A stretch of DNA of 64,000 nt from Kitasatospora sp. GAS204B (GCF_029892155.1 NZ_JARZAG010000028.1:43159-107158); one strand, 5' to 3'; positions 8,162 to 16,697 are shown, counted from the stretch's first letter. The notes: a model not told the origin generated them from the sequence alone. A program made the numbers and translations.

Positions 8162-9417
8162 CCGAAGGCTCCTCCGGTCGTCGTCGACGGGGTGAATCCG
8201 ACCGGCAGCGCCACCAGCGCACGCACCCAGGCCGACGGCCGCCAGACCAGCGCGTGCTCGGCCACCGCCAGCCGCAGGTCCGGCAGCCGGTCCAGCAGCA
8301 CCTCGACGGCCGTGCCGGCGATCACCTCGGCCGCCTCCTGGGCCGGGAACGGACAGCGGTGCTCGCCATGCGAGAAGCTCAGGTGCGCCCGGTTGCCCTC
8401 CGCCGCCTGACCACCCGCCTGCCGCACCGCCGGATCGGCGTTCGCCCCCGCGAGCCCGAGCAGCACCATGTCACCGGCCGCGATCCGCTGCCCGCCGAGC
8501 TGGGTGTCCCGCACCGCCCAGCGGCCCGCGAAGATCTGGGTGGGCGTGTCCTCCCAGAGCGCCTCGCCGAGCGCCTGCCCCACGCTGCGGCGGCCGCCCG
8601 AGAACGAGGCGGCGAAGCGGTCGTCGGTGAGCATCAGCCGCAGCGCGTTGGCGATCCAGTAGGCGGTCGGCTGGTGGCCCGCGGCCAGCAGCACCCGCAG
8701 GTCGCGCACCACCTCGTCGTCGCTCAGACCGGCCGGGTGGACCAGCAGCCGCGAGGTGATGTCCGCGCCGGGCTCTGAGCGCTTGGCCTCGACCAGCTCG
8801 AGCATGGTCGTCACGATCCGCTGCGAGGCCTGCTGCGCGTCCGGGCCGCCGTCCATCATGGCCACCAGGTTCGCGATCAGCGCCGGCACCTGGGCCTCGT
8901 CCAGCCCCAGCAGCCAGCAGAGCACCAGCAGCGGCATCCGGTGCGCGTAGTCGGCGACCAGGTCCGCCTCGCCGCGGCCCGCGAAGGCGTCGATCAGCCG
9001 GTCGGCGATCCGCTCGCAGTACTTCTTCAGCTCGTAGGGGTCCACCGCGCCGAGCGCGTCGGTGACCGCGGCGGAGCGGCGCTGGTGCTCGGCGCCCTCG
9101 GTGTACAGGATCGAGGCCACCGGGGTCATCAGCGGCCGCAGCGGCCAGTCCTCGGGGATGGTCGGCCAGGCGTTCCAGCGGCTGGAGTCGCGCCCGAAGA
9201 GCTTGGGCTGGCTCGTCACCGTCTGCAGCTCACGGTAGCCGATCACCAGCCAGGCGGGCACGCCGCCGGCCAACTCGACCGGGGCGACCGGGCCGTGCGC
9301 GGCCCGCAGCTCGCGGTAGACCTGCGCCGGATCGGTCTGGAACCGCGGACCGTACAGCTGCGCGGCCGCGCGGTGCGCGGGGCAGCCGGGCGGCGGGGTG
9401 GGCACCGGCTCGGTCAC
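8158..9417 (-). CDS. Cytochrome P450, CYP157-like, lacking the EXXR motif
   Basis: P450-fold protein of 419 residues. The GTG at 9417 overlaps the cvnD stop (GTGA). The haem loop FSHGEHRC keeps the Cys ligand near residue 355. The K-helix reads GEALWEDTP: the Arg of the otherwise near-universal EXXR motif is Trp. The I-helix has AGHQPT in place of AGxET. Loss of EXXR is a published peculiarity of CYP157 proteins of streptomycetes, which are typically encoded beside a CYP154 in conservons, exactly as here. Whether it is catalytically active, or acts as a haem-bound partner of the neighbouring P450 or of the GTPase, is not known. Confidence 0.92.
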   Translation of the reverse strand: MTEPVPTPPPGCPAHRAAAQLYGPRFQTDPAQVYRELRAAHGPVAPVELAGGVPAWLVIGYRELQTVTSQPKLFGRDSSRWNAWPTIPEDWPLRPLMTPVASILYTEGAEHQRRSAAVTDALGAVDPYELKKYCERIADRLIDAFAGRGEADLVADYAHRMPLLVLCWLLGLDEAQVPALIANLVAMMDGGPDAQQASQRIVTTMLELVEAKRSEPGADITSRLLVHPAGLSDDEVVRDLRVLLAAGHQPTAYWIANALRLMLTDDRFAASFSGGRRSVGQALGEALWEDTPTQIFAGRWAVRDTQLGGQRIAAGDMVLLGLAGANADPAVRQAGGQAAEGNRAHLSFSHGEHRCPFPAQEAAEVIAGTAVEVLLDRLPDLRLAVAEHALVWRPSAWVRALVALPVGFTPSTTTGGAFG

Positions 9418-10088
9418 GAGTGGCTCTCCTCTTCCTGGCGTGCTTCCTGGCGTGCTACCTGCCGCTCTTCCTGACGCTGACTCAGTTCGGCTTCGGTGCG
9501 TGCGCAGAGGTGGCGGACGAGCTCGATCAGCACCTGCTTGCTCGACTCGCGATCGCGCGCGTCGCAGTCCAGCAGCGGCACCTGCGGCGAGAGGTCGAGC
9601 GCCTCGCGGATCCGCTGCGGCGAATGCTTCGGCGGCTCGAAGGTGTTGCGGGCCACCACGAACGGCATCCCGTGCTGCTCCAGCCGGTCGATCGCGTACC
9701 AGGAGTCCGCCAACCGCCGGTCGTCCACCAGCACCACCGCGCCCAGCGCACCGCTGAACAGGCGGTCCCAGAGGAACCAGAAGCGCTCCTGCCCGGGTGC
9801 GCCGAAGAGGTACAGCACGCTCTCGGCGGACAGCGTGATCCGGCCGAAGTCGAAGGCCACCGTGGTGGCGCGCTTGTCGCGCACCGCTGACGGATCGTCG
9901 ATGCCTTCGCCCGCGCGGGTCATCACCTCTTCGGTGGCCAGCGGCCGGATCTCGCTGACCGAGCCGACCAGCGTGGTCTTGCCCACGCCGAAGCCACCGA
10001 CCACCACGATCTTCCACGCGTTGTCGGCGGTGCTCCGCAACGGGATCCGGCGTGCGGCCGGCCCGGCCTCAGAGCCGTTGGAGTCCAT
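9414..10088 (-). CDS. cvnD: Conservon small GTPase-like protein CvnD
   Basis: Ras-like ATP/GTP-binding protein of 224 residues, the switch component of the conservon complex. The P-loop is GGFGVGKTT and the switch II equivalent is GAPGQERF. NTF in VARNTFEPP occupies the NKxD position, so base specificity is atypical, as usual in the family. The C-terminus is a highly charged RQEERQVARQEARQEEE tail, probably helical. It overlaps CvnC by 20 nt upstream and the P450 start downstream by 4 nt. In S. coelicolor, CvnA-D assemble at the membrane much like a G-protein-coupled receptor system. Confidence 0.93.
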   Translation of the reverse strand: MDSNGSEAGPAARRIPLRSTADNAWKIVVVGGFGVGKTTLVGSVSEIRPLATEEVMTRAGEGIDDPSAVRDKRATTVAFDFGRITLSAESVLYLFGAPGQERFWFLWDRLFSGALGAVVLVDDRRLADSWYAIDRLEQHGMPFVVARNTFEPPKHSPQRIREALDLSPQVPLLDCDARDRESSKQVLIELVRHLCARTEAELSQRQEERQVARQEARQEEESHS

Positions 10089-10434
10089 GCAGCACCTGCT
10101 TCAGCGTGTCGAGATCGGGCAGCCGGGCCTGGGCGGGAGCGAAGCGCGGGTGCCGGGCGGTGATCCGGCCGGCCTCCAGCAGATCGCCCAGCAGGATCTT
10201 CACCACGCTGATCGGCAGCCCCAGTTCGGCCGCCACCTCCACCACGGCGGTCGGCTGCCGGCACAGCCGCAGGATCCGCGCGTGCTCGGACTGCATGCCG
10301 GGCACCGGCTGTTGCTCGGTGACGATCAGCGTCACCACGTCGAAGGCGTGCGTACCGGCCGTGCTCCGCCCGCCGGTCACCGTGTACAGCCGGTCCGGAC
10401 CGTCCGACAGGTCCGACCGCGGGGGCCGCGTCAC
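10069..10434 (-). CDS. cvnC: Conservon DUF742 protein CvnC
   Basis: A 121-residue DUF742 protein. The GTG at 10434 overlaps the cvnB stop (GTGA); the frame extends upstream only as antisense-like open sequence. The domain carries a winged-helix-like pattern: RSEHARILRLC-type helix (QSEHARILRLCRQPTAVVEV), then AAELGLPISVVKILLGDLLE, which matches the usual DUF742 HTH. It is likely a protein-interaction adaptor between the roadblock protein and the GTPase, but it could also bind DNA. It is one of four core conservon genes in the standard order A-B-C-D. Confidence 0.9.
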   Translation of the reverse strand: MTRPPRSDLSDGPDRLYTVTGGRSTAGTHAFDVVTLIVTEQQPVPGMQSEHARILRLCRQPTAVVEVAAELGLPISVVKILLGDLLEAGRITARHPRFAPAQARLPDLDTLKQVLHGLQRL

Positions 10435-10850
10435 GCGTCCGCGGTGGTGTCGTTCCCGCGCGGCGGCGCGCTCAGGAAGTCGCCGATCTGCTCGACCAGG
10501 CCGTGCATGTTGTGGCCGACCAGGCCCACGTCCGCGCTCTCGTCGGTGACCACCGCGAGGTGCGTTCCGTGGCCCGCCTCCACGATGCACAGGATGCCGC
10601 CGTGGAACTCGGTCATCGACTGCCGGACCCCGCCGCTGCCGTCGCCGAACTCGATCGAGGCGCCGTGCGCGAGGCTCTGGATGCCGGAGGCTATGGCGGC
10701 CAGCTGGTCGGCCTGATCGGCGCTCAGACCGGAGCTGTGGCACAGCTTCAGGCCGTCCGCCGACAGCACCAGGGCGTGCCGGGAGTCCGGCGTGTTGGCC
10801 AGCAGGTTCTCCAACAGCCAGTCGAGATCGCGGTCGGTGGTGCTGCTCAT
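10431..10850 (-). CDS. cvnB: Conservon roadblock/LC7 protein CvnB
   Basis: A 139-residue roadblock/LC7-domain protein, the family that acts on Ras-like GTPases in motility and signalling. Family features: DLDWLLENLLANTPDSRHAL at the N-terminus, then VLSADGLKL and a Gly/Ser-rich second half (TEFHGGILCIVEAGHGTHLA). The ATG overlaps the cvnA stop by one base (TGATG), giving strong translational coupling. It is expected to be cytoplasmic or membrane-associated via CvnA. Assignment is secure from both sequence and context. Confidence 0.93.
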   Translation of the reverse strand: MSSTTDRDLDWLLENLLANTPDSRHALVLSADGLKLCHSSGLSADQADQLAAIASGIQSLAHGASIEFGDGSGGVRQSMTEFHGGILCIVEAGHGTHLAVVTDESADVGLVGHNMHGLVEQIGDFLSAPPRGNDTTADA

Positions 10851-12466
10851 CAGGCATCGTCCTTCGGGATGTCCGGGATGTCGGTGGGCTGAGCGAGAGC
10901 GGGCTGGGCCGGGACGCCGTGGGCACCCTGGCCGAGCTGGACGCCCTGGCGGAAGTCGCCGAACCGGGCGGCGGCGGTCGGGACGGACCGGGTCCTCACG
11001 GTCCTGCTCGGGCCGGCGGCCGCCGCCGCCAGCGTCTGGCCACGCCGCCGTCTGGGCAGTCCGTCCCCCGGCTCGGCCTCGACCTCGAGCGCGGGCGCGG
11101 GCGCCGGTGCGGGCGCCGGTGCGGGCCGGTCCGGTGCCGGCGCGACGGTCTCGCGGGTGGCGCTGTCCGCGCCGGGATCTTGCGCCAACTGCTCCTGGTG
11201 GACGATCAACTGCTCGGGAATCAGCATCACGACCCCCGTCCCACCACGCGAGGACGGCCGGAACGAGATCGCCAGCCCGTGCTTGCGGCCCAGCGCGCCG
11301 ATCACCGCGAAGCCCAGCCGGGTGCCGGCCGAGAGCGTGGTCAGGTCCAACGGCTCACCGGAGACGGCCTGCTCGGCCCGGCGCAGCCAGACCTCGGAGA
11401 GCCCGAGCCCGCCGTCCTCCACGGTGATCGCCAGCCCGGTGTGCAACTCCTCGACGTAGACGTGCACCTCGGCCGGCGGCGCCGAGAAGTTGGCGGCGTT
11501 GTCCATCAGCTCGGCCAGCGCGTGCATCACGCCCTCGGCCGCGTAGCCCGCGACCGCGGCGCCGCTCGCCGAGTGCAGCCGCACCCGCTGGTAGGCGCTG
11601 ATCCGGCCGAGCGCCCCGCGCAGCACGCTCTCCATCGGGATCGGCCGGCTCCACCGCCGACCGCTGCGGGCGCCGGTCAGCACGGCGATGCTGTCGGCCA
11701 GCCGGCCCGCCTGGGCGGTGCTGTGGTCGAGTCGGAGCAGGTCACCCAGCACCTGCTCGCCGTGCTGGTGCTGCATCTCGCGCAGTTCGGCGTGCATCGC
11801 GGTGGCCAGCGCCTGCATCCGCCCGGCCGCCGTCGCGCAGACCGCGAGGGCCGCCGCCCGCTGCCGCTCGCCGTACGCGACCTCCTTGGCGAGCAGCGCG
11901 ACCAGGCTCTCGTGCGCGGTCTGCCGGTGTGCTACCAGGACGGTCTCCACCGAGGCGCCGGCCCGCAGCAGGCGGACCACCTCCGGGATCGTCCGTTCGG
12001 CCAGCAGCGCGAGTTCCGCCCGCTCGTCGTCGGCCGCGGCCCGGGCGGTCGCCGCCTCGGCCCGCGCCTCGACGGCCTCCGAGCGGGCGGCGAGCATCTC
12101 GACCCGGGCCGCCTCGGCCTCGGCGAGGGCCGCGTCGGCCCGGGCCCGCGATGCCTGCGCCTCGGCGAGCGCGGTGCCGGTCGCCGCCTCCGCGCGCAGC
12201 ACCGCGGCCACCGCGGCCTCCCCCTTGGTCCGGCTGGTGGCCAGCTCGGCGGCCAGCCGGCGGGCCCGCCGCCACTGCGCCAGCCCGGCCAGCGCCACCG
12301 CGCACCAGGCGGCCGCTGCCAGCGTCCCCCAGGCCGCGACCACCGACCGCTCCCCCTCGGGCGCGGCAACCACGGCCACGGCCACGGCGGCCCCCGCCAC
12401 CCCCACCGCCACCAGGGCGGCGAGCAGCGCGGCCGGTCTGCCGGACAGGCGGGTGCGAGCGGTCAT
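10850..12466 (-). CDS. cvnA: Conservon sensor histidine kinase-like protein CvnA
   Basis: Membrane sensor of the conservon, 538 residues. Two N-terminal membrane spans (roughly 10-33 and 42-62) precede a ~100-residue Ala/Glu/Arg-rich coiled coil. A nitrate-sensor-type dimerisation segment follows (LLRLDHSTAQAGRLADSIAV) in place of a classic H-box. The HATPase domain has its N-box ELMDNAANFSAPP and G-box VEDGGLGLS. The last ~110 residues are Pro/Ala/Arg-rich and disordered. It is the first gene of the operon, so the promoter should lie in the ~170 bp above it. That stretch holds a 10-bp direct repeat AGTTGACGCG (12545 and 12597) of unknown meaning. Confidence 0.93.
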   Translation of the reverse strand: MTARTRLSGRPAALLAALVAVGVAGAAVAVAVVAAPEGERSVVAAWGTLAAAAWCAVALAGLAQWRRARRLAAELATSRTKGEAAVAAVLRAEAATGTALAEAQASRARADAALAEAEAARVEMLAARSEAVEARAEAATARAAADDERAELALLAERTIPEVVRLLRAGASVETVLVAHRQTAHESLVALLAKEVAYGERQRAAALAVCATAAGRMQALATAMHAELREMQHQHGEQVLGDLLRLDHSTAQAGRLADSIAVLTGARSGRRWSRPIPMESVLRGALGRISAYQRVRLHSASGAAVAGYAAEGVMHALAELMDNAANFSAPPAEVHVYVEELHTGLAITVEDGGLGLSEVWLRRAEQAVSGEPLDLTTLSAGTRLGFAVIGALGRKHGLAISFRPSSRGGTGVVMLIPEQLIVHQEQLAQDPGADSATRETVAPAPDRPAPAPAPAPAPALEVEAEPGDGLPRRRRGQTLAAAAAGPSRTVRTRSVPTAAARFGDFRQGVQLGQGAHGVPAQPALAQPTDIPDIPKDDA

Positions 12467-12634
12467 GGCGCGGTTCCTCGGCGGGCGTCGGAGCTAGGGC
12501 GGGTGCCAGCGCACCCGCCTCCCGCGGCGGGGAGATCCAAGATCAGTTGACGCGGTCAGCAGATCATATCGACTCAGCTGACCGGCTCGACCGGCGAGTT
12601 GACGCGATGTCTCCCAAGCGGCCGCCAGGCACAC

Positions 12635-12674
12635 GCGAGCGGGGCGGGAACCTGTGGGTTCCCGCCCCGCTCGC
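12635..12674 (-). terminator. Strong intrinsic terminator after nrdJ
   Basis: A perfect 18-bp stem (12635-12652 with 12657-12674) around a TGTG loop lies 40 bp past the nrdJ stop. It separates nrdJ from the cvn promoter region. Confidence 0.9.
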
Positions 12675-12714
12675 ACCGTTCCTCACCGCTCGACGGGAGG
12701 AACCTCGGCCGAGA

Positions 12715-15585
12715 TCAGCTGCAGCCGCTGGTCGATCCGCAGCCCTCGCACAGGTAGCAGCTGCCCGCGCGGCGCATCTTGGTGCCGCAGGAGAAGCAGA
12801 GCGGGGCGTCCGCGTTCAGGCCGAGCTGGATCTCCAGCAGCTCGGTCGAGTTGTGCGGGGCCTTGGCGGTCGGCTGGACGACCGGCGCGGGCTTGCCGGC
12901 GGCGCGCTCGACGGTGCGCGGGGCGGACTGGGCCAGGCTCGTGACGTCCACGTCCTCCTCCTCGAGCGGCTCGTAGGAGCCGGTCTCCAGGTGGCGCTGG
13001 CGCTCCTCGACGGAGTGGATGCCGAGCGCGGAGCGGGTCTCGAAGGGCAGGAAGTCCAGCGCCAGGCGGCGGAAGATGTAGTCGACGATCGACTGGGCCA
13101 TCCGCACATCCGGGTCGTCGGTCAGACCGGCGGGCTCGAAGCGCATGTTGGTGAACTTCGAGACGTAGGTCTCCAGTGGGACGCCGTACTGCATGCCGAC
13201 CGAGACGGCGATCGAGAAGGCGTCCATCATGCCCGCGAGGGTCGAGCCCTGCTTGGACATCTTCAGGAAGACCTCGCCAAGGCCGTCGTCCGGGTAGGAG
13301 TTGGCGGTCATGTAGCCCTCGGCGCCGCCCACGGTGAAGGAGGTGGTGATCCCCGGGCGGCCCTTGGGCAGGCGCTTGCGGACCGGGCGGTACTCGACGA
13401 CCTTCTCGACGGCGGCCACGGGCTCCGCCGCGGCAGCCTCCTTGGTCTTCTTCGCCGACAGCGGCTGGCCGACCTTCGAGTTTTCGCGGTAGATGGCCAG
13501 CGCCTTGACGCCGAGCTTCCAGGCCTCGAAGTAGACCTCCTCGACGTCCTCGACGGTCGAGGAGACCGGCATGTTGACCGTCTTGGAGATCGCGCCGGAG
13601 ATCCACGGCTGGATCGCCGACATCATCCGCACGTGGCCCATCGGCGAGATCGAGCGCTCGCCCATCGCGCAGTCGAAGACCTCGTAGTGCTCGGGCTTGA
13701 GGCCGGGTGCGTTGACCACGTTGCCGTGCTCGGCGATGTGGGCGACGATCGCCTCGACCTGCTCGGGCTGGTAGCCGAAGCGGCGCAGGGCACGCGGCAC
13801 GGTGCCGTTGACGATCTGCATCGAGCCGCCGCCGACCAGCTTCTTGAACTTGACCAGGGCGAGGTCGGGTTCAACGCCGGTGGTGTCGCAGTCCATCATC
13901 AGGCCGATGGTGCCGGTGGGGGCGAGCACCGAGGCCTGGGCGTTGCGGAAACCGTTCTGCGCGCCGATCCGGAGCACGTCCTGCCAGGTCTCGGTGGCGG
14001 CGGCCCAGACCGGGGCGTCCAGCTCGTCCACCGCGACGGCGGCCGTGCTGGCGTCCGCGTGCTGCCGCATGACCCGCTGGTGCGGGGCGGCGTTGCGGGC
14101 GTAGCCGTCGTAGGGGCCGACCACGCCGGCCAGTTCGGCGCCGCGGCGGTAGGCGGTGCCGGTCATCAGCGAGGTGATCGCGCCGGCCAGGGCGCGGCCG
14201 CCGTCGGAGTCGTAGGCGTGGCCGGTGGCCATCAGCAGGGCGCCGAGGTTGGCGTAGCCGATGCCGAGCTGGCGGTAGGCGCGGGTGGTCTCGCCGATCT
14301 TCTCGGTCGGGAAGTCGGCGAAGCAGATCGAGATGTCCATCGCGGTGATGACCAGCTCGACGACCTTGGCGAAGTTCTCCGCGTCGAACGTGTCGTCGTC
14401 GCGCAGGAACTTCATCAGGTTCAGCGAGGCGAGGTTGCAGCTGGAGTTGTCCAGGTGCATGTACTCCGAGCACGGGTTGGAGGCGTTGATCCGGCCCGAC
14501 TCGGGGCAGGTGTGCCAGTGGTTGATGGTCGAGTCGTACTGGATGCCCGGGTCGGCGCAGGCCCAGGCGGCCTCGGCCATCTTGCGGAACAGCTTCTTGG
14601 CGTCGACGGTCTCGATGACCTCACCGGTCATCCGGGCCCGCAGGCCGAACTCGCCGCCGTTCTCGACCGCCGTCATGAACTCGTCGGAGACCCGGACCGA
14701 GTTGTTGGCGTTCTGGTACTGGACGGAGGTGATGTCGTCCCCGCCGAGGTCCATGTCGAAGCCCGCGTCGCGCAGGGCGCGGATCTTCTCCTCCTCCTTC
14801 ACCTTGGTCTCGATGAAGGCCTGGACGTCGGGGTGGTCGACGTCCAGCACGACCATCTTGGCCGCACGACGGGTGGCGCCACCGGACTTGATGGTGCCGG
14901 CCGAGGCGTCGGCGCCGCGCATGAAGGAGACCGGTCCAGAGGCGTTGCCGCCGGAGGAGAGCAGTTCCTTGGAGGAGCGGATCCGGGAGAGGTTCAGGCC
15001 GGCGCCGGAGCCGCCCTTGAAGATCATGCCCTCTTCCTTGTACCAGTCGAGGATCGAGTCCATCGAGTCGTCGACGGCCAGGATGAAGCAGGCGCTGACC
15101 TGCTGCGGCTGCTTGGTGCCGACGTTGAACCAGACCGGCGAGTTGAAGCTGAACACCTGGTGGAGGAGGGCGTGGGTCAGCTCGTGCTCGAAGACCTCGG
15201 CGTCGGCCGGGGAGGCGAAGTAGCCGTGCTTCTCGCCGGCCGCGCGGTAGGTGAGCACCACGCGGTCGATGATCTGCTTGAGGCTCCACTCGCGCTGCGG
15301 GGTGCCGACGGCGCCGCGGAAGTACTTGGAGGTGACGATGTTCACCGCGTTGACCGACCAGAAGTCGGGGAACTCGACACCGCGCTGCTCGAAGTTGATC
15401 GAGCCGTCACGCCAGTTGGTCATGACGACGTCGCGCCGCTCCCAGCTGACCTGGTCGTAGGGGTGCACCCCAGGAGTGGTGTAGATGCGCTCGATCCGCA
15501 GACCGCCCTTGGGGGCCTTGCCGGACCCCTTCGCCGCCTTCTCGGACTTCGACCCGCGTGCGGAACCGCTCGTCGTGTCTGTCAC
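12715..15585 (-). CDS. nrdJ: Class II (adenosylcobalamin-dependent) ribonucleotide reductase
   Basis: Reduces ribonucleotides to deoxyribonucleotides using a B12 radical, with or without oxygen. It has 956 residues, as in other streptomycete NrdJ proteins. The GTG start at 15585 is set by a strong AGGAGGAGGAG just upstream; the longer open frame overlaps the leader. Visible motifs: NPCSEYMHLDNSSCNLASLN for the active-site region, VLAPTGTIGLMMDCDTTG for the phosphate-binding loop, and a C-terminal zinc-ribbon-like CFSC...CYLCEGCG segment with the redox-active cysteines. It follows nrdR with a 200-bp spacer holding a stable hairpin and is presumably in the same transcript under NrdR control. 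Confidence 0.97.
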   Translation of the reverse strand: MTDTTSGSARGSKSEKAAKGSGKAPKGGLRIERIYTTPGVHPYDQVSWERRDVVMTNWRDGSINFEQRGVEFPDFWSVNAVNIVTSKYFRGAVGTPQREWSLKQIIDRVVLTYRAAGEKHGYFASPADAEVFEHELTHALLHQVFSFNSPVWFNVGTKQPQQVSACFILAVDDSMDSILDWYKEEGMIFKGGSGAGLNLSRIRSSKELLSSGGNASGPVSFMRGADASAGTIKSGGATRRAAKMVVLDVDHPDVQAFIETKVKEEEKIRALRDAGFDMDLGGDDITSVQYQNANNSVRVSDEFMTAVENGGEFGLRARMTGEVIETVDAKKLFRKMAEAAWACADPGIQYDSTINHWHTCPESGRINASNPCSEYMHLDNSSCNLASLNLMKFLRDDDTFDAENFAKVVELVITAMDISICFADFPTEKIGETTRAYRQLGIGYANLGALLMATGHAYDSDGGRALAGAITSLMTGTAYRRGAELAGVVGPYDGYARNAAPHQRVMRQHADASTAAVAVDELDAPVWAAATETWQDVLRIGAQNGFRNAQASVLAPTGTIGLMMDCDTTGVEPDLALVKFKKLVGGGSMQIVNGTVPRALRRFGYQPEQVEAIVAHIAEHGNVVNAPGLKPEHYEVFDCAMGERSISPMGHVRMMSAIQPWISGAISKTVNMPVSSTVEDVEEVYFEAWKLGVKALAIYRENSKVGQPLSAKKTKEAAAAEPVAAVEKVVEYRPVRKRLPKGRPGITTSFTVGGAEGYMTANSYPDDGLGEVFLKMSKQGSTLAGMMDAFSIAVSVGMQYGVPLETYVSKFTNMRFEPAGLTDDPDVRMAQSIVDYIFRRLALDFLPFETRSALGIHSVEERQRHLETGSYEPLEEEDVDVTSLAQSAPRTVERAAGKPAPVVQPTAKAPHNSTELLEIQLGLNADAPLCFSCGTKMRRAGSCYLCEGCGSTSGCS

Positions 15586-15616
15586 TGCTTCTCCTCCTCC
15601 TGGGCTTGCGCCCCGA

Positions 15617-15652
15617 ATACCCCAATTGTCGCCTCTCGGCGCGATGGGGTAT
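15617..15652 (-). promoter_or_regulatory. Stem-loop in the nrdR-nrdJ spacer
   Basis: ATACCCCA (15617-15624) pairs perfectly with TGGGGTAT (15645-15652). The 20-nt loop can itself form a small GCC/GGC stem. It ends about 30 nt before the nrdJ start, just upstream of its ribosome-binding site. It has no U tract, so attenuation, RNA processing or translational control are all possible. No cobalamin-riboswitch core was recognised. Confidence 0.5.
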
Positions 15653-15785
15653 CGCTGCTTCTTCGCTTCTCCTGGCGTGCGGGCAGGCCGGGGACGCCGA
15701 CCGGTTCGCACTGTGTGTATGGGTTCGCGCACCGTTTCCGGGCGCGCCGGAGCCCTTCCGGGCTGCCGTTCTGCTGCTTTGCCGC

Positions 15786-16292
15786 CTAGGGCGCCGCGGC
15801 GGGGACGGCGACCGTGGCGCCGTCGTCGCCCGGGGCGGGCACCGGCTGCTCGGCGCCACGCAACTCGGCGATGGCGGCCTCGAAATCGGACAGGCCGTCG
15901 TAGGCCTGGTAGACCGACGCGAACCGCAGGAACGCGACGACGTCCAGGTCCTTCAGCGGGCCGAGTATGGCCAGCCCCACGTCATGGGTGGAGAGCTCGG
16001 CCGAGCCGGAGGCCCGCACGCACTCCTCGACCCGCTGGCCGAGCTGGGCGAGGGCGTCCTCGGTGACCGGTCGGCCCTGGCAGGCCTTGCGGACTCCGGA
16101 GATCACCTTCTCCCGGCTGAACGGCTCGGTCACCCCGCTGCGCTTGATCACCATCAGCGCGGCCGTCTCCACCGTGGTGAAGCGGCGACCGCAGTCGGGG
16201 CACTGCCGACGGCGACGGATCGAACTGCCGTCGTCGGCGGCGCGGCTGTCGACCACGCGGCTGTCGGAGTGCCGGCAGAAGGGACAGTGCAC
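15786..16292 (-). CDS. nrdR: Transcriptional repressor NrdR
   Basis: Zinc-ribbon/ATP-cone repressor of ribonucleotide reductase operons, 168 residues. The zinc ribbon uses Cys3, Cys6, Cys31 and Cys34 (CPFC and CPDC) with the basic SSIRRRRQ stretch between. The ATP-cone domain begins at VIKRSGVTEPFSREK. The family core ends around residue 150 and is followed by a short Pro/Ala-rich tail. It is transcribed toward nrdJ. Tandem operator-like sites lie ~85 bp upstream of its start, so it should autoregulate in response to dATP/ATP balance. Confidence is high from sequence and context. Confidence 0.97.
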   Translation of the reverse strand: MHCPFCRHSDSRVVDSRAADDGSSIRRRRQCPDCGRRFTTVETAALMVIKRSGVTEPFSREKVISGVRKACQGRPVTEDALAQLGQRVEECVRASGSAELSTHDVGLAILGPLKDLDVVAFLRFASVYQAYDGLSDFEAAIAELRGAEQPVPAPGDDGATVAVPAAAP

Positions 16293-16376
16293 GGAACCGG
16301 CTCCCTTCTGGGGTCTGGCTGGCGGGCGAGCAGCGCTCAGTCTAGGTGACGCCCACCATGATCAAGTACCGGGGGA

Positions 16377-16392
16377 CCACAACCTGTGGGCT
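16377..16392 (-). promoter_or_regulatory. Putative NrdR box 1 (proximal)
   Basis: CCACAACCTGTGGGCT carries a palindromic CCACA...TGTGG core and is a partial match to the NrdR box pattern (C at 4, A/T at 5, A at 6, T at 9 and 11, G at 13). It lies 84 bp upstream of nrdR and exactly 32 bp from a better second box. Confidence 0.55.
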
Positions 16393-16408
16393 GCGAGCAC
16401 CTATGTAA

Positions 16409-16424
16409 CCACTAGATCTAGGCC
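16409..16424 (-). promoter_or_regulatory. Putative NrdR box 2 (distal)
   Basis: CCACTAGATCTAGGCC contains the perfect palindrome CTAGATCTAG and matches the core NrdR box positions. It is spaced 32 bp (about three helical turns) from box 1, the arrangement known for NrdR operators. Confidence 0.65.
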
Positions 16425-16697
16425 ACTGTCCCGAGTAACACGCCCGACTCGCGCCCGATTCCGGTATCGCCCGGATCACCCGGCGCAATCGATGCTGGTC
16501 AGTCGCCGGTCGGTCGGGGAGGCGTCCGTTTCGACTCCACCCGGACGGCCGAGCGGCGGTTTCCGGTCGACTGTCGACGACTTCACCCCCATGCCGCACC
16601 GGCCCCTGGCACGCCCTCTAGAATCGACTGGATCGAACATTTAATCGACATACACCGAATGCCTTGATCAAGTCAGCCGACTCCTCGATAATTCACT

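Noticed and set aside
12545..12606. Direct repeat AGTTGACGCG (two copies, 52 bp apart) upstream of cvnA as an operator
   Set aside because: Two 10-bp copies may be chance; nothing ties them to a known regulator, so they are only mentioned in the cvnA entry.
15586..15785. Cobalamin riboswitch before nrdJ
   Set aside because: The spacer is about 200 bp and shows only a simple hairpin; I could not find the conserved B12-box or the multi-stem core.
16648..16664. CGAACATTTAATCGA as a second SOS box upstream of lexA
   Set aside because: Only the left half fits the consensus; the right half lacks GTTYG.
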